DNA from: Mycolicibacterium holsaticum DSM 44478 = JCM 12374
Lineage (GTDB): Bacteria > Actinomycetota > Actinomycetes > Mycobacteriales > Mycobacteriaceae
DNA length: 64,000 bases
Assembly: GCF_019645835.1 (NCBI RefSeq)
Contig: NZ_CP080998.1
Location: forward strand, 2,480,001-2,544,000
Direction: 5' to 3'
The notes beneath the pieces were generated by a model. It did no database searches. It was not told the origin of the DNA and worked only from the letters and a program-made list of their open reading frames with translations. Both the position numbers and the translations under genes were made by a program. Below are positions 15,603-24,489 of this stretch, in pieces; within the stretch, counting starts at the first letter, position 1, and the number at the start of each line of letters is the position of its first letter.

Positions 15603-15745
15603 TCGTCCTCGGCGTCATCGCGGTGCGCGGCCTCGATCACTTCGGGCGGTACCGGCCTACGCAACCACGCCTGCATCCGCATCAGCCCGCCGGCGATCAT
15701 CCCGACGGCGAGCACGGCGACGATGATCCAGAGCGCTGTCGACAT
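15599..15745 (-). CDS. Small single-span membrane protein (48 residues)
   Basis: An ATG at 15745 preceded by GGGAGAA opens a 48-codon frame: MSTALWIIVAVLAVGMIAGG, then LMRMQAWLRRPVPPEV and an acidic tail ending DDAEDD. This gives one membrane span at residues 4-22 followed by Arg residues, a typical small integral membrane protein. It overlaps the convergent MarR gene by 4 nt. No family recognised. Confidence 0.6.
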   Translation of the reverse strand: MSTALWIIVAVLAVGMIAGGLMRMQAWLRRPVPPEVIEAAHRDDAEDD

Positions 15746-15793
15746 GCAGCAATTCTCCCCCTGCCCAGGCGGCGTGAGGCGATATTCCCAGCC

Positions 15794-16717
15794 CTAATGT
15801 CTCGCGCTGAGGTGTTTGCGCGCCCACTGTTCAGCGGTCGTGGTTGGGATGCCGCGGATGGCGTTGAACGTACCGGTCTTCGGCCACGCGACGCCGTTGC
15901 CCTGAGCGAACACCGCGCGGTACTTCCGTAGTCTGTCGCCGGGGTTTCGGTCGAGGTCGTGCAGTAGCTGCGCGACGGTCCATTCATTGCGGATGACCTG
16001 GGCTCCCGTGGTCCGTTCGACGATGTCGGCGAGTTCGCGGTAGGTGATCGTGTCGCCGGCGACGTAGACGACCTGGTTCGCGATACGCGGGCTGGTCTGG
16101 ATGATCTCCGCGGTGAGCACGCCGATGTCCTCCGGAGTGGTGACGGTGACTTCGGTGTCCCAACTGCCAAGCGCGTTAACGGTATTGGTGGTGAGGTCGA
16201 CGACGCCGAAGGCGGGTTCGAAGAGGAAGCTGGTGAACATGCCGGTCGACACGATCACCCATTCGGTGATGCTCTGGGCACGCAGCATGTCGCGCACGTC
16301 GAGTTGTTCGTCGAACAGGTCGTGAGGGCTGCCGCGTCCGATGGCGTCGTAGTCGACGCCGAACTGCCACGGGAGGTATCGCGGAACCCGCGCCGCCAGC
16401 GCGGCTTCGGTGATCTTGCGTTGGGTTCCCGCCCCCGCCGCGAATCCGATGCAACTCACCACCGTGTGGAACTGTCTCAGCACTGTCGACAACTCAGCCG
16501 TCGACGCCGTCGCAACGTCGGCCTCTACGATTCCGACGCCGCGGGCCGCGAACTGATCGCGCAGCTGGGCATGCCGGGGTGTGCCTGACGGCCGCAGCAG
16601 CACAGTCACCGGCGGTGCGTCGTCCCGATGAGTCAGTGCGGCGACAACGTTGCCGCCGAGTTCGCCGGCTCCGATGACGAGGATCCGTGCCCCATCTGGT
16701 GATTGCTGCGACGCCAT
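15794..16717 (-). CDS. NmrA-like NAD(P)-binding protein (isoflavone-reductase type)
   Basis: 307 residues. ILVIGAGELGGNVVAAL is the dinucleotide-binding motif. TVVSCIGFAAGAGTQRKITE, RYLPWQFGVDYDAIG and IVSTGMFTSFLFEP are typical of the NmrA/isoflavone reductase-like group of atypical SDRs. These proteins reduce substrates or sense the NAD(P) redox state. It is divergent from the cutinase gene across about 210 bp. Specific role unknown. Confidence 0.8.
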   Translation of the reverse strand: MASQQSPDGARILVIGAGELGGNVVAALTHRDDAPPVTVLLRPSGTPRHAQLRDQFAARGVGIVEADVATASTAELSTVLRQFHTVVSCIGFAAGAGTQRKITEAALAARVPRYLPWQFGVDYDAIGRGSPHDLFDEQLDVRDMLRAQSITEWVIVSTGMFTSFLFEPAFGVVDLTTNTVNALGSWDTEVTVTTPEDIGVLTAEIIQTSPRIANQVVYVAGDTITYRELADIVERTTGAQVIRNEWTVAQLLHDLDRNPGDRLRKYRAVFAQGNGVAWPKTGTFNAIRGIPTTTAEQWARKHLSARH

Positions 16718-16821
16718 AGTTCCTCCGTGCCGCTGATCAGTTGGCGTATGCGAACGGTCGCGACAACAACCCGCTGCGACGCAGCATTCCCAACCGTCGA
16801 GGTAGTGCCGTGCACAGGTAG

Positions 16822-16837
16822 GTGAGCCAGATCACTT
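16822..16837. promoter_or_regulatory. CRP-like site in front of the cutinase gene
   Basis: GGTGA-GCCAGA-TCACT keeps the GTGA-N6-TCAC core of cAMP-receptor-protein sites with one mismatch in each outer position. It lies in the gap between the NmrA-like gene and the cutinase. The gap holds no gene. Confidence 0.35.
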
Positions 16838-16930
16838 AACGTCGATGGAATCTCGGTAGGCCCGCGCGGCTTATAGCTGACAACAGCGAAACGGATCGGC
16901 GTGGCGCTCACCGGAGGACGGAGACGATCG

Positions 16931-17671
16931 ATGAGGACATCACGGCCGGCCGTCTTCGGCGCAGTGGCGCGATCTGCAAACGTCCTGATTCTGGCATGGA
17001 TGACTGCCGTTGCCGGATTGCTCACCGTCCCCGCTGCGAGCGCTTTCGCCGCCGACGACTCCTGCGCCGCAGTAGAAGTGGTTTTTGCCCGCGGCACGTT
17101 CGAACCACCTGGTGTCGGGGCAACCGGCCAAGCGTTCGTCGATGCACTCAATGCTCGTCTGCCCGGACAAGCTATTGAGGTCTACGGGGTGAATTACCCC
17201 GCGTCGTTGGCTTTCGGTCAGGCGGCCGACGGTGTCGCGGACGCAGTGAACAGGATCGAATCGATCGCCACGCAGTGCCCGGCGACGAAGATCGTGCTCG
17301 GCGGCTACTCGCAGGGCGCGGCGGTGGCCGGGTACGCGACCTCCAGCGTCGTGCCGGCCGGAATCAATCTTCCTGCCGGCCTGTCCGGGCCGATGCCCGT
17401 GTCGGTTGCGCCCCACGTTGCCGCGGTGGTGCTCTTCGGGACGCCTGACGACTGGTTTCTGGGCCTGGCCGACCGCTCCGCGCCGCCGATCACCATCGGA
17501 GATCTCTACGTCAAGAAGGCGATACAACTGTGTGCGCCCGGCGATCCGGTGTGCTACCCCGGCGGACTGAATCGCTCCGCCCACAGCGCGTACAAGGTCA
17601 ACGGGATGGCCGACCAAGCGGCCGACTTCGTGATCGGTCAGCTGTCCGCGCCCTCGCCTGCGGCCGTATGA
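16931..17671 (+). CDS. Secreted cutinase-family esterase (Culp type)
   Basis: 246 residues. The signal peptide is residues 1-40, with a hydrophobic stretch and an ASAFA/AD cleavage region. The catalytic Ser is in GGYSQGAAVAGY (Ser127), Asp in CAPGDPVCYPGG (about Asp205) and His in RSAHSAYK (about His218). The Cys pairs of cutinases are present (DSCAAVEVVFARGT, QCPATK, LCAPGDPVC). The ATG at 16931 has GGAG 7 nt upstream; the GTG at 16901 is a weaker alternative. Mycobacterial cutinase-like proteins hydrolyse lipid esters at the cell surface rather than plant cutin. Confidence 0.9.
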   Translation: MRTSRPAVFGAVARSANVLILAWMTAVAGLLTVPAASAFAADDSCAAVEVVFARGTFEPPGVGATGQAFVDALNARLPGQAIEVYGVNYPASLAFGQAADGVADAVNRIESIATQCPATKIVLGGYSQGAAVAGYATSSVVPAGINLPAGLSGPMPVSVAPHVAAVVLFGTPDDWFLGLADRSAPPITIGDLYVKKAIQLCAPGDPVCYPGGLNRSAHSAYKVNGMADQAADFVIGQLSAPSPAAV

Positions 17672-17681
17672 ATTCCGCGAG

Positions 17682-17706
17682 ATCGAATATGGCGGGTTAC
17701 CAGTAA
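17682..17706 (+). repeat. Dispersed repeat, copy 4 (core only)
   Basis: The 25-bp core is identical to copy 2 at 2543-2567, about 15 kb away, but the flanks are not shared. It starts 10 bp after the cutinase stop and about 60 bp before the next gene's start. The TTAC-CA-GTAA centre is intact. Confidence 0.75.
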
Positions 17707-17766
17707 GACCGGCGGGTGGAGGGACCTCCCGCCCCTGCGTGCCGCACGTCTGCGTATGGTCGGCCA

Positions 17767-18552
17767 GTGACTGACGCATCACCGACCATCAACCCCTTCG
17801 ATCTTTCCGGCCACGTCGCGGTGGTCACCGGCGGCGGCTCCGGCATCGGCTTGGGATTCGCCGGCGGCCTGGTCCGCGCAGGAGCATCCGTGGCCATCCT
17901 CGGCCGCACCGCCTCGCGCCTGGACGACGCCGCCGAACATCTCCGCCGCCACGGCCGACCCGTGCTGCCAGTCGTCTGCGACGTCACTGACGAGGACGCC
18001 ACCGCCGCGGCCATGGCGCGGATCCGTAGCGAATTCGGCTACCTCGACTCGTGTTTCGCTAATGCCGGAGTGCGCGGCGGGTTCATTCCAGTGCTCGAGA
18101 CATCGCTAGAAGCGTTCCGCGAAGTCACGCGAGTCGACCTCGACGGCGTGTTCGTCACGCTGCGCGAAGCTGCCCGCCAGATGATCGAGGCCGGCCGCGG
18201 CGGCAGCCTGGTGGCGGTGTCGAGCCTGGGCGCGTTCCAGGGGATGCCGCGCCAACCCGCCTACGCGGCCTCCAAGGCCGGTGTCACCTCGTTGGTCGAC
18301 AGCATGGCGGTCGAGCTGGCCCGTTACGGAATCCGCGCCAACACGGTGGCTCCGGGCTGGTTCGACACCGATATGACCTCGGAGGGCCTGAACAACGAGC
18401 GGTTCCGCGAGCGGGTGCTGCCGCGGGTTCCGGCGCGCCGCTGGGGCGCACCTGACGACGTCGGCGGGGTGGCCGTCTATCTGGCCAGTGCGGCGAGCCG
18501 CTATCACACCGGCGACGTGCTGCGTATCGACGGCGGCTATCTCAAGTTCTAG
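17767..18552 (+). CDS. Short-chain dehydrogenase/reductase
   Basis: 261 residues from the GTG at 17767. VAVVTGGGSGIGLGFAGGL is a textbook TGxxxGIG motif, followed by N (CFANAGVRGG), S (VAVSSLGAF) and YAASKAG for the catalytic tetrad. The C-terminus (YHTGDVLRIDGGY) is typical of FabG-like enzymes. An earlier in-frame GTG at 17716 would translate the region just behind repeat copy 4 and adds a Pro/Ala-rich tail, so 17767 is preferred. Substrate unknown. Confidence 0.85.
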   Translation: MTDASPTINPFDLSGHVAVVTGGGSGIGLGFAGGLVRAGASVAILGRTASRLDDAAEHLRRHGRPVLPVVCDVTDEDATAAAMARIRSEFGYLDSCFANAGVRGGFIPVLETSLEAFREVTRVDLDGVFVTLREAARQMIEAGRGGSLVAVSSLGAFQGMPRQPAYAASKAGVTSLVDSMAVELARYGIRANTVAPGWFDTDMTSEGLNNERFRERVLPRVPARRWGAPDDVGGVAVYLASAASRYHTGDVLRIDGGYLKF

Positions 18553-18573
18553 TGCCGGACGGTCAACCCGCAC

Positions 18574-19089
18574 CTACCGCGGCGGCGGGTCGATGGGCGT
18601 CAGCGATATCGGGACCTGATGGGTCCCCGGTCCCTCCCCTGGGCAGCCGGCTCCATGGGTGGTGAGCGTCCGCTCGCCGAAGAAGCTGCCGTCAGGGTTC
18701 GGGATCAGGTAGTCGGACCGCGTGGATGGCACTGCGCTGCGCGGGTCATTGCGATCACAGAAGTACGGATACTCACCGGAGGTTTCCCAACGGTTGTTGT
18801 TCCACCTGTACTCGAAAACCAAAGGAGCGCCTGGGTTGCGGTCGTGGTCGGGGGTGTTGTCCCAGCGCGGAACACAGCCGTTGACGTCGCAGTGGGTGAC
18901 GAACTGGACGGGAAAGCTGACCGAATCCATCGGCGTGGGCATACCGTTGAACGTCTGCTTCGCGAAGTCGATGAATGCGCTGTAGTACCCATATATCGGT
19001 GGCGGCTCGACGCGGTCGGCTTCAGCGACCGGCGAGCCGACGAGCGCGACGCACGCCGCTGTCGTGATTGCGATCGACCCACGTTTCAT
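18574..19089 (-). CDS. Secreted hypothetical protein
   Basis: 171 residues. The signal peptide MKRGSIAITTAACVALVGSP ends near VAEA/DR. The mature part has four Cys residues (THCDVNGCVPRW, YFCDRND, GAGCPGEG), probably two disulfides, and Tyr/Trp-rich strands (YGYYSAFIDFAKQTF, LVFEYRWNNNRWETSGEYP). The pattern is that of mycobacterial exported proteins of unknown function. Its ATG overlaps the preceding gene's stop by about 1 nt, so it is likely co-transcribed with the ABC1 kinase. Confidence 0.7.
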   Translation of the reverse strand: MKRGSIAITTAACVALVGSPVAEADRVEPPPIYGYYSAFIDFAKQTFNGMPTPMDSVSFPVQFVTHCDVNGCVPRWDNTPDHDRNPGAPLVFEYRWNNNRWETSGEYPYFCDRNDPRSAVPSTRSDYLIPNPDGSFFGERTLTTHGAGCPGEGPGTHQVPISLTPIDPPPR

Positions 19090-20492
19090 CAGGAGTCGAT
19101 CTCCAGTGCATCGGCGAGTTTCGGTGGAATCTTAGGGTTTTCGAAGTCGGGATACCAGCGGGTGATGATGTCGCGCAACGCCACCTCGGCCTCGAGCTGG
19201 CAGGCGACCGCCATGATGCCGGCGATGGTGCGGAACATCAGTGCGTGCTCGGGAGGGATGCTCAGCACGGCGCCGTCGAGAAAGTCTTGCCCGCGCGCCA
19301 ACCCCGGCACGCGCGGGGCCAGCTGCTGCATCCAATGCCGGTTGAACCGGAACGACTGCGCCAGAGCCGGTTCGATGAACGGGCCGAAAAAGGACTGCAC
19401 ATCCTCGGGGTCGATCAGGGTGTTCGAACCGCTGAACCCCAGACCACTCAGCTCGGCGTTGATTTCCGACAGCACCAGCGCCTGCAGCTCCGGATCGGCT
19501 ATGTCGGCCAGTTGCACGGATTCGGCGACCTCAGCCAGCCGGATGCTGTCCAGGAACACCAGCGCCGAACGATGGGCGGTGGCCACTGAGCCGAAGTCGA
19601 CCACGACCAGCCGGCCGTCCGGGGTGAGTTGGTAGTTGCCCGGGTGCGGGTCGGCATGGAGCTTGCCGAGCAGTGTCATCGAGGCGGCGCTGAACTCGAA
19701 AAGTAACCTGGCCGCACGGTTCTTGGTGTCTTGATCGCCGGTTGTAATCAGGTCTGAAATCGGTTGTCCGCTCACCCATTCGGTGACCAGAACCTTCGGT
19801 GACGACGCGATCACCTTCGGCACCAAGAACTGTGGGTCGTCGGCGAACGCCGCGGCGAACGCGCGCTGATTGTCTGCCTCATGGCGATAATCAAGTTCGT
19901 CGGCCATCCGTGCCGACAACTCTTCGATCATCGGTCGCACTGCCAGCCCAGAGAACAACGGCTCGATCAGTCGGCTGAATCGTCTGAGTTGACGCAAGTC
20001 CGACATCAACGCGACGTCGGCACCCGGATACTGCACCTTGACCGCCACCGAGCGGCCGTCGTGCCACAGCGCCCGGTGCACCTGCCCGATGCTGGCCGCG
20101 GCGACCGGCGCGTCGTCGAACTCGGCGAATCGCTCGCGCCACCGTGTCCCCAACTGCTCGGCCAGCACGCGGTGGATCCGATCCGCCGTGATCGGTGGCG
20201 CGGCCGCCTGAAGTCTGGTCAACGCGTCTCGGTACGGGGCCGCGTATTGCTCCGGGATGGCCGCCTCAAACATGCTCATGGCCTGGCCGAATTTCATCGC
20301 GCCGCCCTTGAGTTCGCCCAGCACGGCGAACACCTGCTCGGCGCTGCGCGCTGACCACTGCTCAGCGATCAGCTCGGCATCGCCGCCGGCCAGCCGTTGC
20401 CCCCAGCCGAGTACCGCTCGCCCGGCGGCGCGCACAGGCAGCCCCGCCAACTTCGCGCCACGACGCACCGTTCTCCGCGGGACATCCACCAC
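19089..20492 (-). CDS. ABC1/UbiB-family atypical kinase
   Basis: 467 residues. The family motifs occur in order: GGAMKFGQAMSM (KxGQ), the Ala-rich loop PVAAASIGQVHRA, VAVKVQYPGAD with the Lys, the helix ELDYRHEADNQRAF, LVTEWVSGQPI, HADPHPGNYQL and VVVDFGSVA (DFG). ABC1 proteins are ATP-binding kinases or ATPases linked in other organisms to quinone biosynthesis; mycobacteria use menaquinone, so the role here is open. It is co-directional with the secreted protein downstream. Confidence 0.88.
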   Translation of the reverse strand: MVDVPRRTVRRGAKLAGLPVRAAGRAVLGWGQRLAGGDAELIAEQWSARSAEQVFAVLGELKGGAMKFGQAMSMFEAAIPEQYAAPYRDALTRLQAAAPPITADRIHRVLAEQLGTRWRERFAEFDDAPVAAASIGQVHRALWHDGRSVAVKVQYPGADVALMSDLRQLRRFSRLIEPLFSGLAVRPMIEELSARMADELDYRHEADNQRAFAAAFADDPQFLVPKVIASSPKVLVTEWVSGQPISDLITTGDQDTKNRAARLLFEFSAASMTLLGKLHADPHPGNYQLTPDGRLVVVDFGSVATAHRSALVFLDSIRLAEVAESVQLADIADPELQALVLSEINAELSGLGFSGSNTLIDPEDVQSFFGPFIEPALAQSFRFNRHWMQQLAPRVPGLARGQDFLDGAVLSIPPEHALMFRTIAGIMAVACQLEAEVALRDIITRWYPDFENPKIPPKLADALEIDS

Positions 20493-20536
20493 AAGCTAAG
20501 AGTCCCACACCATTAGCCGTCGTAGGCGCCCCCGAG

Positions 20537-21010
20537 CTATTTTTCGGCCAGATCGGCGAGGTGCTCGAGCGAATTGTCCAGGTGCTGGCCGTCAAACGGC
20601 GGGAACGCGATGTTTTGCCGAATCGCCGCGGGCACCGCCGACCAGTCGTAGGTCAGGGTCACCTTCGCCCGGTCATCGCCGACCGGCTCGAGGTCGTAGC
20701 GCCAGAACCAGCCGCCGATCTCGAGTTCGGCGTCGTCATCACCCTGGCCTGGCAGCCACGCGATGGCACGCGGTGGTTCAAACACCGTGATCCGGTTGGC
20801 CATCTCGTAATGCATGCCGCCGTAGTTCGAGTGGTACATCGCCATCCGAAAGACCTGTCCGACCTTAGTCAGCTGCTTTCTATCGAGTGACTCCCGTACC
20901 CAGCCGGTGCCGTCGATCTCCTGGTGGGTGGTCGGGTCCGCCAGCACCGCGAACACGGTGTCGGGCGTGGCGTTGACGATCCGGGTGGTGCTCATATTTT
21001 CGGGTGCCAT
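20537..21010 (-). CDS. SRPBCC (polyketide cyclase/START-like) protein
   Basis: About 157 residues (152 if the ATG at 20995 is used; neither start has a strong ribosome-binding site). IVNATPDTVFAVLADPTTHQ opens the START-like fold, and ITVFEPPRAIAWLPGQ, YDLEPVGDDRAKVTLTYDWS and LEHLADLAEK close it. Such proteins bind hydrophobic ligands. In M. tuberculosis a START-like gene and an acyltransferase gene are also divergent neighbours near aceA, as I recall; here the acyltransferase begins at 21181. Confidence 0.75.
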   Translation of the reverse strand: MAPENMSTTRIVNATPDTVFAVLADPTTHQEIDGTGWVRESLDRKQLTKVGQVFRMAMYHSNYGGMHYEMANRITVFEPPRAIAWLPGQGDDDAELEIGGWFWRYDLEPVGDDRAKVTLTYDWSAVPAAIRQNIAFPPFDGQHLDNSLEHLADLAEK

Positions 21011-21180
21011 GCAGGTACTGACCAGGGACGAATCGCAAACTCATCGACGCACTCGGTCAGCGCGCATCCTGCCGGCTCGCGGCCAGAGATCCCAGCAGTG
21101 CCAGCGCTTCGGCGGTCGGCAAGCCGGCCAGCGCTGAAAACCGGGTGTGACGCCACGCGCAGCGTGGGTACCCGGTTGTC

Positions 21181-22116
21181 ATGACCAACGCCGACTCCCG
21201 CCCCGCCGCCGTCCGTCGGCAGGCACAGCAGCACGCTGAGCAGGCCCGCCGCGCGATGGCGCAGAAGCGAGCCGAAAATGACGGCGGCGTCAGCGGTTGG
21301 TTCAGCGACCGGGCCGGAGATTGGGATCTCAGCGGCCAGGACGAAGTGACGATGCAGCGCCAGAAATACCTCTGGAACTTCCTGGTCGATCACTGGTTCC
21401 GGATGGAATTCGACGGATGGGAGAACCTACCCGATCCCCCGGTCCTACTTGTTGGCATCCACTCCGGTGCTCCGTTCGTGTGGGACGCCTGGACCGTCGG
21501 CGTGCAGTGGTGGCGCCGGTTCGGTCAGGAGCGCACCCTGCACGGCACCGCCCACGACGCGCTGATGGCGATCCCGTTGATCGGCCGGTACTTTCGCGCG
21601 ATGGGAGTGTTGCCGGCCGCACCGGACTCGATGGCGACGGCGCTCGCCGAAGGACGCGACGTCGCGGTGTGGCCCGGCGGAGAGGTCGATTCGTTGCGGC
21701 CGTGGGCCGAGCGTGACGTCGCCAACCTCGCCGGCCGAACCGGGTTCGTGCGCATGGCGATCAAGGCCGGCGTGCCGATCGTGCCGATCGCCACCGTCGG
21801 CGGTTCCGACGCGATGCCGGTGCTGATTCGCGGCGATCGAATGTCGCGTGCGCTGCAGTTGGACAAGGTGTTGCGGCTCAAGGTGTTCCCGGTCGCGGTG
21901 TCGTTACCCTGGGGCATCGCCCCGGCCGCGCTGCCGCAGATCCCGTTGCCCGCCAAGATCCGCACGCGGCTCATGCCCGCCGTACACGTCGACCACGACC
22001 CGGCCCGCGTCGACGACGACGACTACGTCGAGCAGAAATATCGGGAGGTGCAGGCCAGCATCCAACGCGGGATGGACGCGCTGGCCCGCAAACGCGCCTT
22101 CCCACTGTTCGGCTGA
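21181..22116 (+). CDS. Lysophospholipid acyltransferase-family (PlsC-like) protein
   Basis: 311 residues. The acceptor-site block appears as LLVGIHSGAPFVWDAW, followed by RTLHGTAHDALMAIPLIGRY, the glycerolipid-binding-type block AVWPGGEVDSLRPW, and VPIVPIATVGGSD. The spacing H-x7-D differs from the classical HX4D, as in the mycobacterial DAGAT/PlsC-like branch. It is probably membrane associated and transfers acyl groups to a lipid acceptor; the substrate is unknown. Polar residues dominate 1-35. Confidence 0.75.
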   Translation: MTNADSRPAAVRRQAQQHAEQARRAMAQKRAENDGGVSGWFSDRAGDWDLSGQDEVTMQRQKYLWNFLVDHWFRMEFDGWENLPDPPVLLVGIHSGAPFVWDAWTVGVQWWRRFGQERTLHGTAHDALMAIPLIGRYFRAMGVLPAAPDSMATALAEGRDVAVWPGGEVDSLRPWAERDVANLAGRTGFVRMAIKAGVPIVPIATVGGSDAMPVLIRGDRMSRALQLDKVLRLKVFPVAVSLPWGIAPAALPQIPLPAKIRTRLMPAVHVDHDPARVDDDDYVEQKYREVQASIQRGMDALARKRAFPLFG

Positions 22117-22177
22117 AACCAGCACCGATGGTGGGTATCTGGCGCGAGGCGAGGCACGTCGGCGTAATGTCAACGCC

Positions 22178-22597
22178 ATGAGTGACTGGAACACACAGAT
22201 AATCAATGAGTTCCGTGCCAACGGCGGCCGGGTCGGCGGTAACTTCGAGGGCGCTCCGATGGTCCTCATCCACCATACGGGCCGCAAGAGCGGTAAGCAG
22301 ACGGTCACGCCCACCATGTACCTGCCCGACGACGACGATCCCGACACCATCTACGTATTCGCCTCCAAGGCAGGCGCGCCGACGCATCCCGCGTGGTATT
22401 ACAACCTCACCGCAGCCGGCACCGCGCAGGTCGAGGTCGGCACCGACACCTATACCGTCGGCGTCACCGAGATATCGGGCGCCGACCGCGACCGCATCTA
22501 CAGCGAACAGGCCCGCCGCTACCCCGGCTTCGCCGAATACGAACAGAAGACCGCGGGTATCCGCACCATCCCGGTGCTCGCGCTCAAGCGCAGCTAG
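22178..22597 (+). CDS. Deazaflavin (F420)-dependent nitroreductase-family protein (Ddn-like)
   Basis: 139 residues. APMVLIHHTGRKSGKQTVTP, then IYVFASKAGAPTHPAWYYNL, then EVGTDTYTVGV are signature segments of the Ddn family, which binds F420H2 and reduces quinones or nitro compounds. The ATG at 22178 is chosen because the family starts within about 15 residues of the FRANGGRVGG segment. It is tail to tail with the ABC binding-protein gene, only 3 bp apart. Confidence 0.88.
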   Translation: MSDWNTQIINEFRANGGRVGGNFEGAPMVLIHHTGRKSGKQTVTPTMYLPDDDDPDTIYVFASKAGAPTHPAWYYNLTAAGTAQVEVGTDTYTVGVTEISGADRDRIYSEQARRYPGFAEYEQKTAGIRTIPVLALKRS

Positions 22598-22600
22598 ACC

Positions 22601-23689
22601 TCACTGCAGCCAGTCGTTGCCCGCCAGATTGAGCCGCGCCACGTCCAGGGCCGGCGTGATGTCGGATTGTGGTGCCAGGCCGTGCTTTTCAAGTACCGAA
22701 CGCAGCGTCTCGGCGGCGTCGATGTTCAGCGGGCTAGACACCCACATCGCGTAGGGAAGGTTGACGAACCGGTTCTCCCGGACCGCCTTGAGGTTCCGGC
22801 TGGCCGGATTGCTTTTCAGCGCTGCGATCTTCTCCTCGGCTGTCTGGCCCGGATAGTCGACGAAGACGATGAGGTCCGGGTCGGCGGTGGTGATCCGTTC
22901 CCAGCTCACGGTCGTCCAGGTGTCTTGAACGTCTTCGGTGGCGTTGCGCGCTCCGGCGGCGTCGATGATCCCCTGCGGCCCGCCGAACATCCCCGACGAG
23001 AATATGGTGTCGATGCCGCTGTCGAACAGGAAGACGGTCGGCTTGTCCTCGGGTTGTGGTGCGGCGCGCAGGGTTTCCAGCCTCGACGCGACAGCCTCGG
23101 CCGCCCGCGCACCTTGCTCGGCGTTTCCGGTGATGGTGCCGATATTGCGCAGGTCGGTGTCCAGCGCAACCCACGGGTCCATGGTGCCGCGCACCGCCTG
23201 CCCGTCGACCTGGCGGCAGGCCTCCGACAACTGGTAGACGTCGATCCCGTGCTTGGCAAGGATTTCCGGCGTGATCCCCCGCGCCTCACCCATCCCGTAG
23301 TTGTATCCGGCGAACAGCACCTGCGGCTTGGCCCCGACGATGTTCTCCAGAGTCGGCTGCGCCGGTGCGACCTCGTTGAGACCGTCGACCTGCGCACCGT
23401 ATTCGAGGCGCAGCACGTCCACGTCGCGGGCCATGGAACTGACCGCGATCATCTGCTCACGGGCCCCGGCGGCCAGCGCGATGGCGATCATCCCGCCGTC
23501 GTTGACGAACAACCGCTCCAGCGGCTGGTCGTAGGTCACGTCCGCACCGCAGTTGGTGACCGTCACCGCGTCGGATGCGGCCGACACATCGGGGGGCGCA
23601 CCGCACGCGGTGCTCGCGCCCATCACGAGCGCGAGAACGGCCAGGCTGGCGCGTCGGGTCCGGGGTCGAACGTGCTGTGCCACTGTCAT
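22601..23689 (-). CDS. ABC transporter substrate-binding protein, cobalamin/iron-siderophore type (BtuF-like)
   Basis: 362 residues from the ATG at 23689, which overlaps the ATPase stop as ATGA. An Arg-rich tail and hydrophobic stretch end at ASTAC (Cys as likely lipid anchor; the lipobox is imperfect). The TroA/FecB fold follows: YDQPLERLFVNDGGMIAIAL, LENIVGAKPQVLFAGYNYG, DSGIDTIFSSGMFGGPQGII and PDLIVFVDYPG. It is the last gene of a three-gene importer operon behind a cobalamin riboswitch, so corrinoid uptake is the likely role. Confidence 0.85.
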   Translation of the reverse strand: MTVAQHVRPRTRRASLAVLALVMGASTACGAPPDVSAASDAVTVTNCGADVTYDQPLERLFVNDGGMIAIALAAGAREQMIAVSSMARDVDVLRLEYGAQVDGLNEVAPAQPTLENIVGAKPQVLFAGYNYGMGEARGITPEILAKHGIDVYQLSEACRQVDGQAVRGTMDPWVALDTDLRNIGTITGNAEQGARAAEAVASRLETLRAAPQPEDKPTVFLFDSGIDTIFSSGMFGGPQGIIDAAGARNATEDVQDTWTTVSWERITTADPDLIVFVDYPGQTAEEKIAALKSNPASRNLKAVRENRFVNLPYAMWVSSPLNIDAAETLRSVLEKHGLAPQSDITPALDVARLNLAGNDWLQ

Positions 23690-24489
23690 ATTCCTCGGAA
23701 TCGGTTGAACGCCGGATCGGCGTGGGTGAGCAGAAGATGGCATCGGCCCGTCGTGGGGTGGGCGATGACGTCACCGGCGACGTCGAACACCTCCCACAAC
23801 AGGGCGGAGTCCAGCACCTGGGCCGGCGGCCCGTGCGCGACGAGCGTGCCGTCGTCGACCACGGCGACCGCGTCGAAATGCCGCAGCACCAGGTCGAGAT
23901 CGTGCATCGCGGCGACGACCGTGCATGCGAGGTCGTCGAGAATCTTCATGAACCTCAGCCGCCATGCGGCATCGAGGTGGTTGGTGGGTTCGTCGAGCAC
24001 GAGCACCGCGGTGCGCTGGGCCAGCGCCCGTGCGAGCACGACCCGGTGGCGTTCACCACCGGAGAGTTGGGCAGATGAGCGGTCGCCCCACCCGTGCAAG
24101 CCAACCGCGGTGAGGGCGTCGTCGACGATGTGGCGTTCCTCGGCGACGGCCCTCGACCACGGATTGCGGTACGGCGTCCGGCCCAGCGCCACCGCCTCGG
24201 CCACCGTCAACTCCCCCGAGGGCCGCTCCTCCTGCCCGACGACGGCGATGGTCTGCGCGCGGCGGCGAGCCGGCATGCGGGTCAGATCTTCGCCGTCGAC
24301 CCGGACGGTTCCACAGGCCGGCACGTCGAGGCCGGACAGCACACGCAGCAGCGTGGTCTTACCCGCGCCGTTCGGTCCCACCACGGCAAGCCGGGTACCG
24401 GCGGGGACCAGCAGATCCACCCCGGACAGCACGGTTCTGCCGCCGCGACGGCACCCGATGCCCTGCGCGCTGACCGCGGCGCGGCTCAT
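23686..24489 (-). CDS. ABC transporter ATPase, cobalamin type (BtuD/FecE-like)
   Basis: 267 residues from the ATG at 24489, which overlaps the permease stop as ATGA; longer frames upstream are rejected. Walker A is GPNGAGKTT, the Q-loop is VVGQEE, the signature is QLSGGERHRVVLARAL, Walker B is VLVLDEPTNHLD, and the switch His is in AAMHDLDLV. It powers the FecCD-type permease encoded upstream. Both neighbours overlap by 4 nt, so translation of all three is coupled. Confidence 0.92.
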   Translation of the reverse strand: MSRAAVSAQGIGCRRGGRTVLSGVDLLVPAGTRLAVVGPNGAGKTTLLRVLSGLDVPACGTVRVDGEDLTRMPARRRAQTIAVVGQEERPSGELTVAEAVALGRTPYRNPWSRAVAEERHIVDDALTAVGLHGWGDRSSAQLSGGERHRVVLARALAQRTAVLVLDEPTNHLDAAWRLRFMKILDDLACTVVAAMHDLDLVLRHFDAVAVVDDGTLVAHGPPAQVLDSALLWEVFDVAGDVIAHPTTGRCHLLLTHADPAFNRFRGI

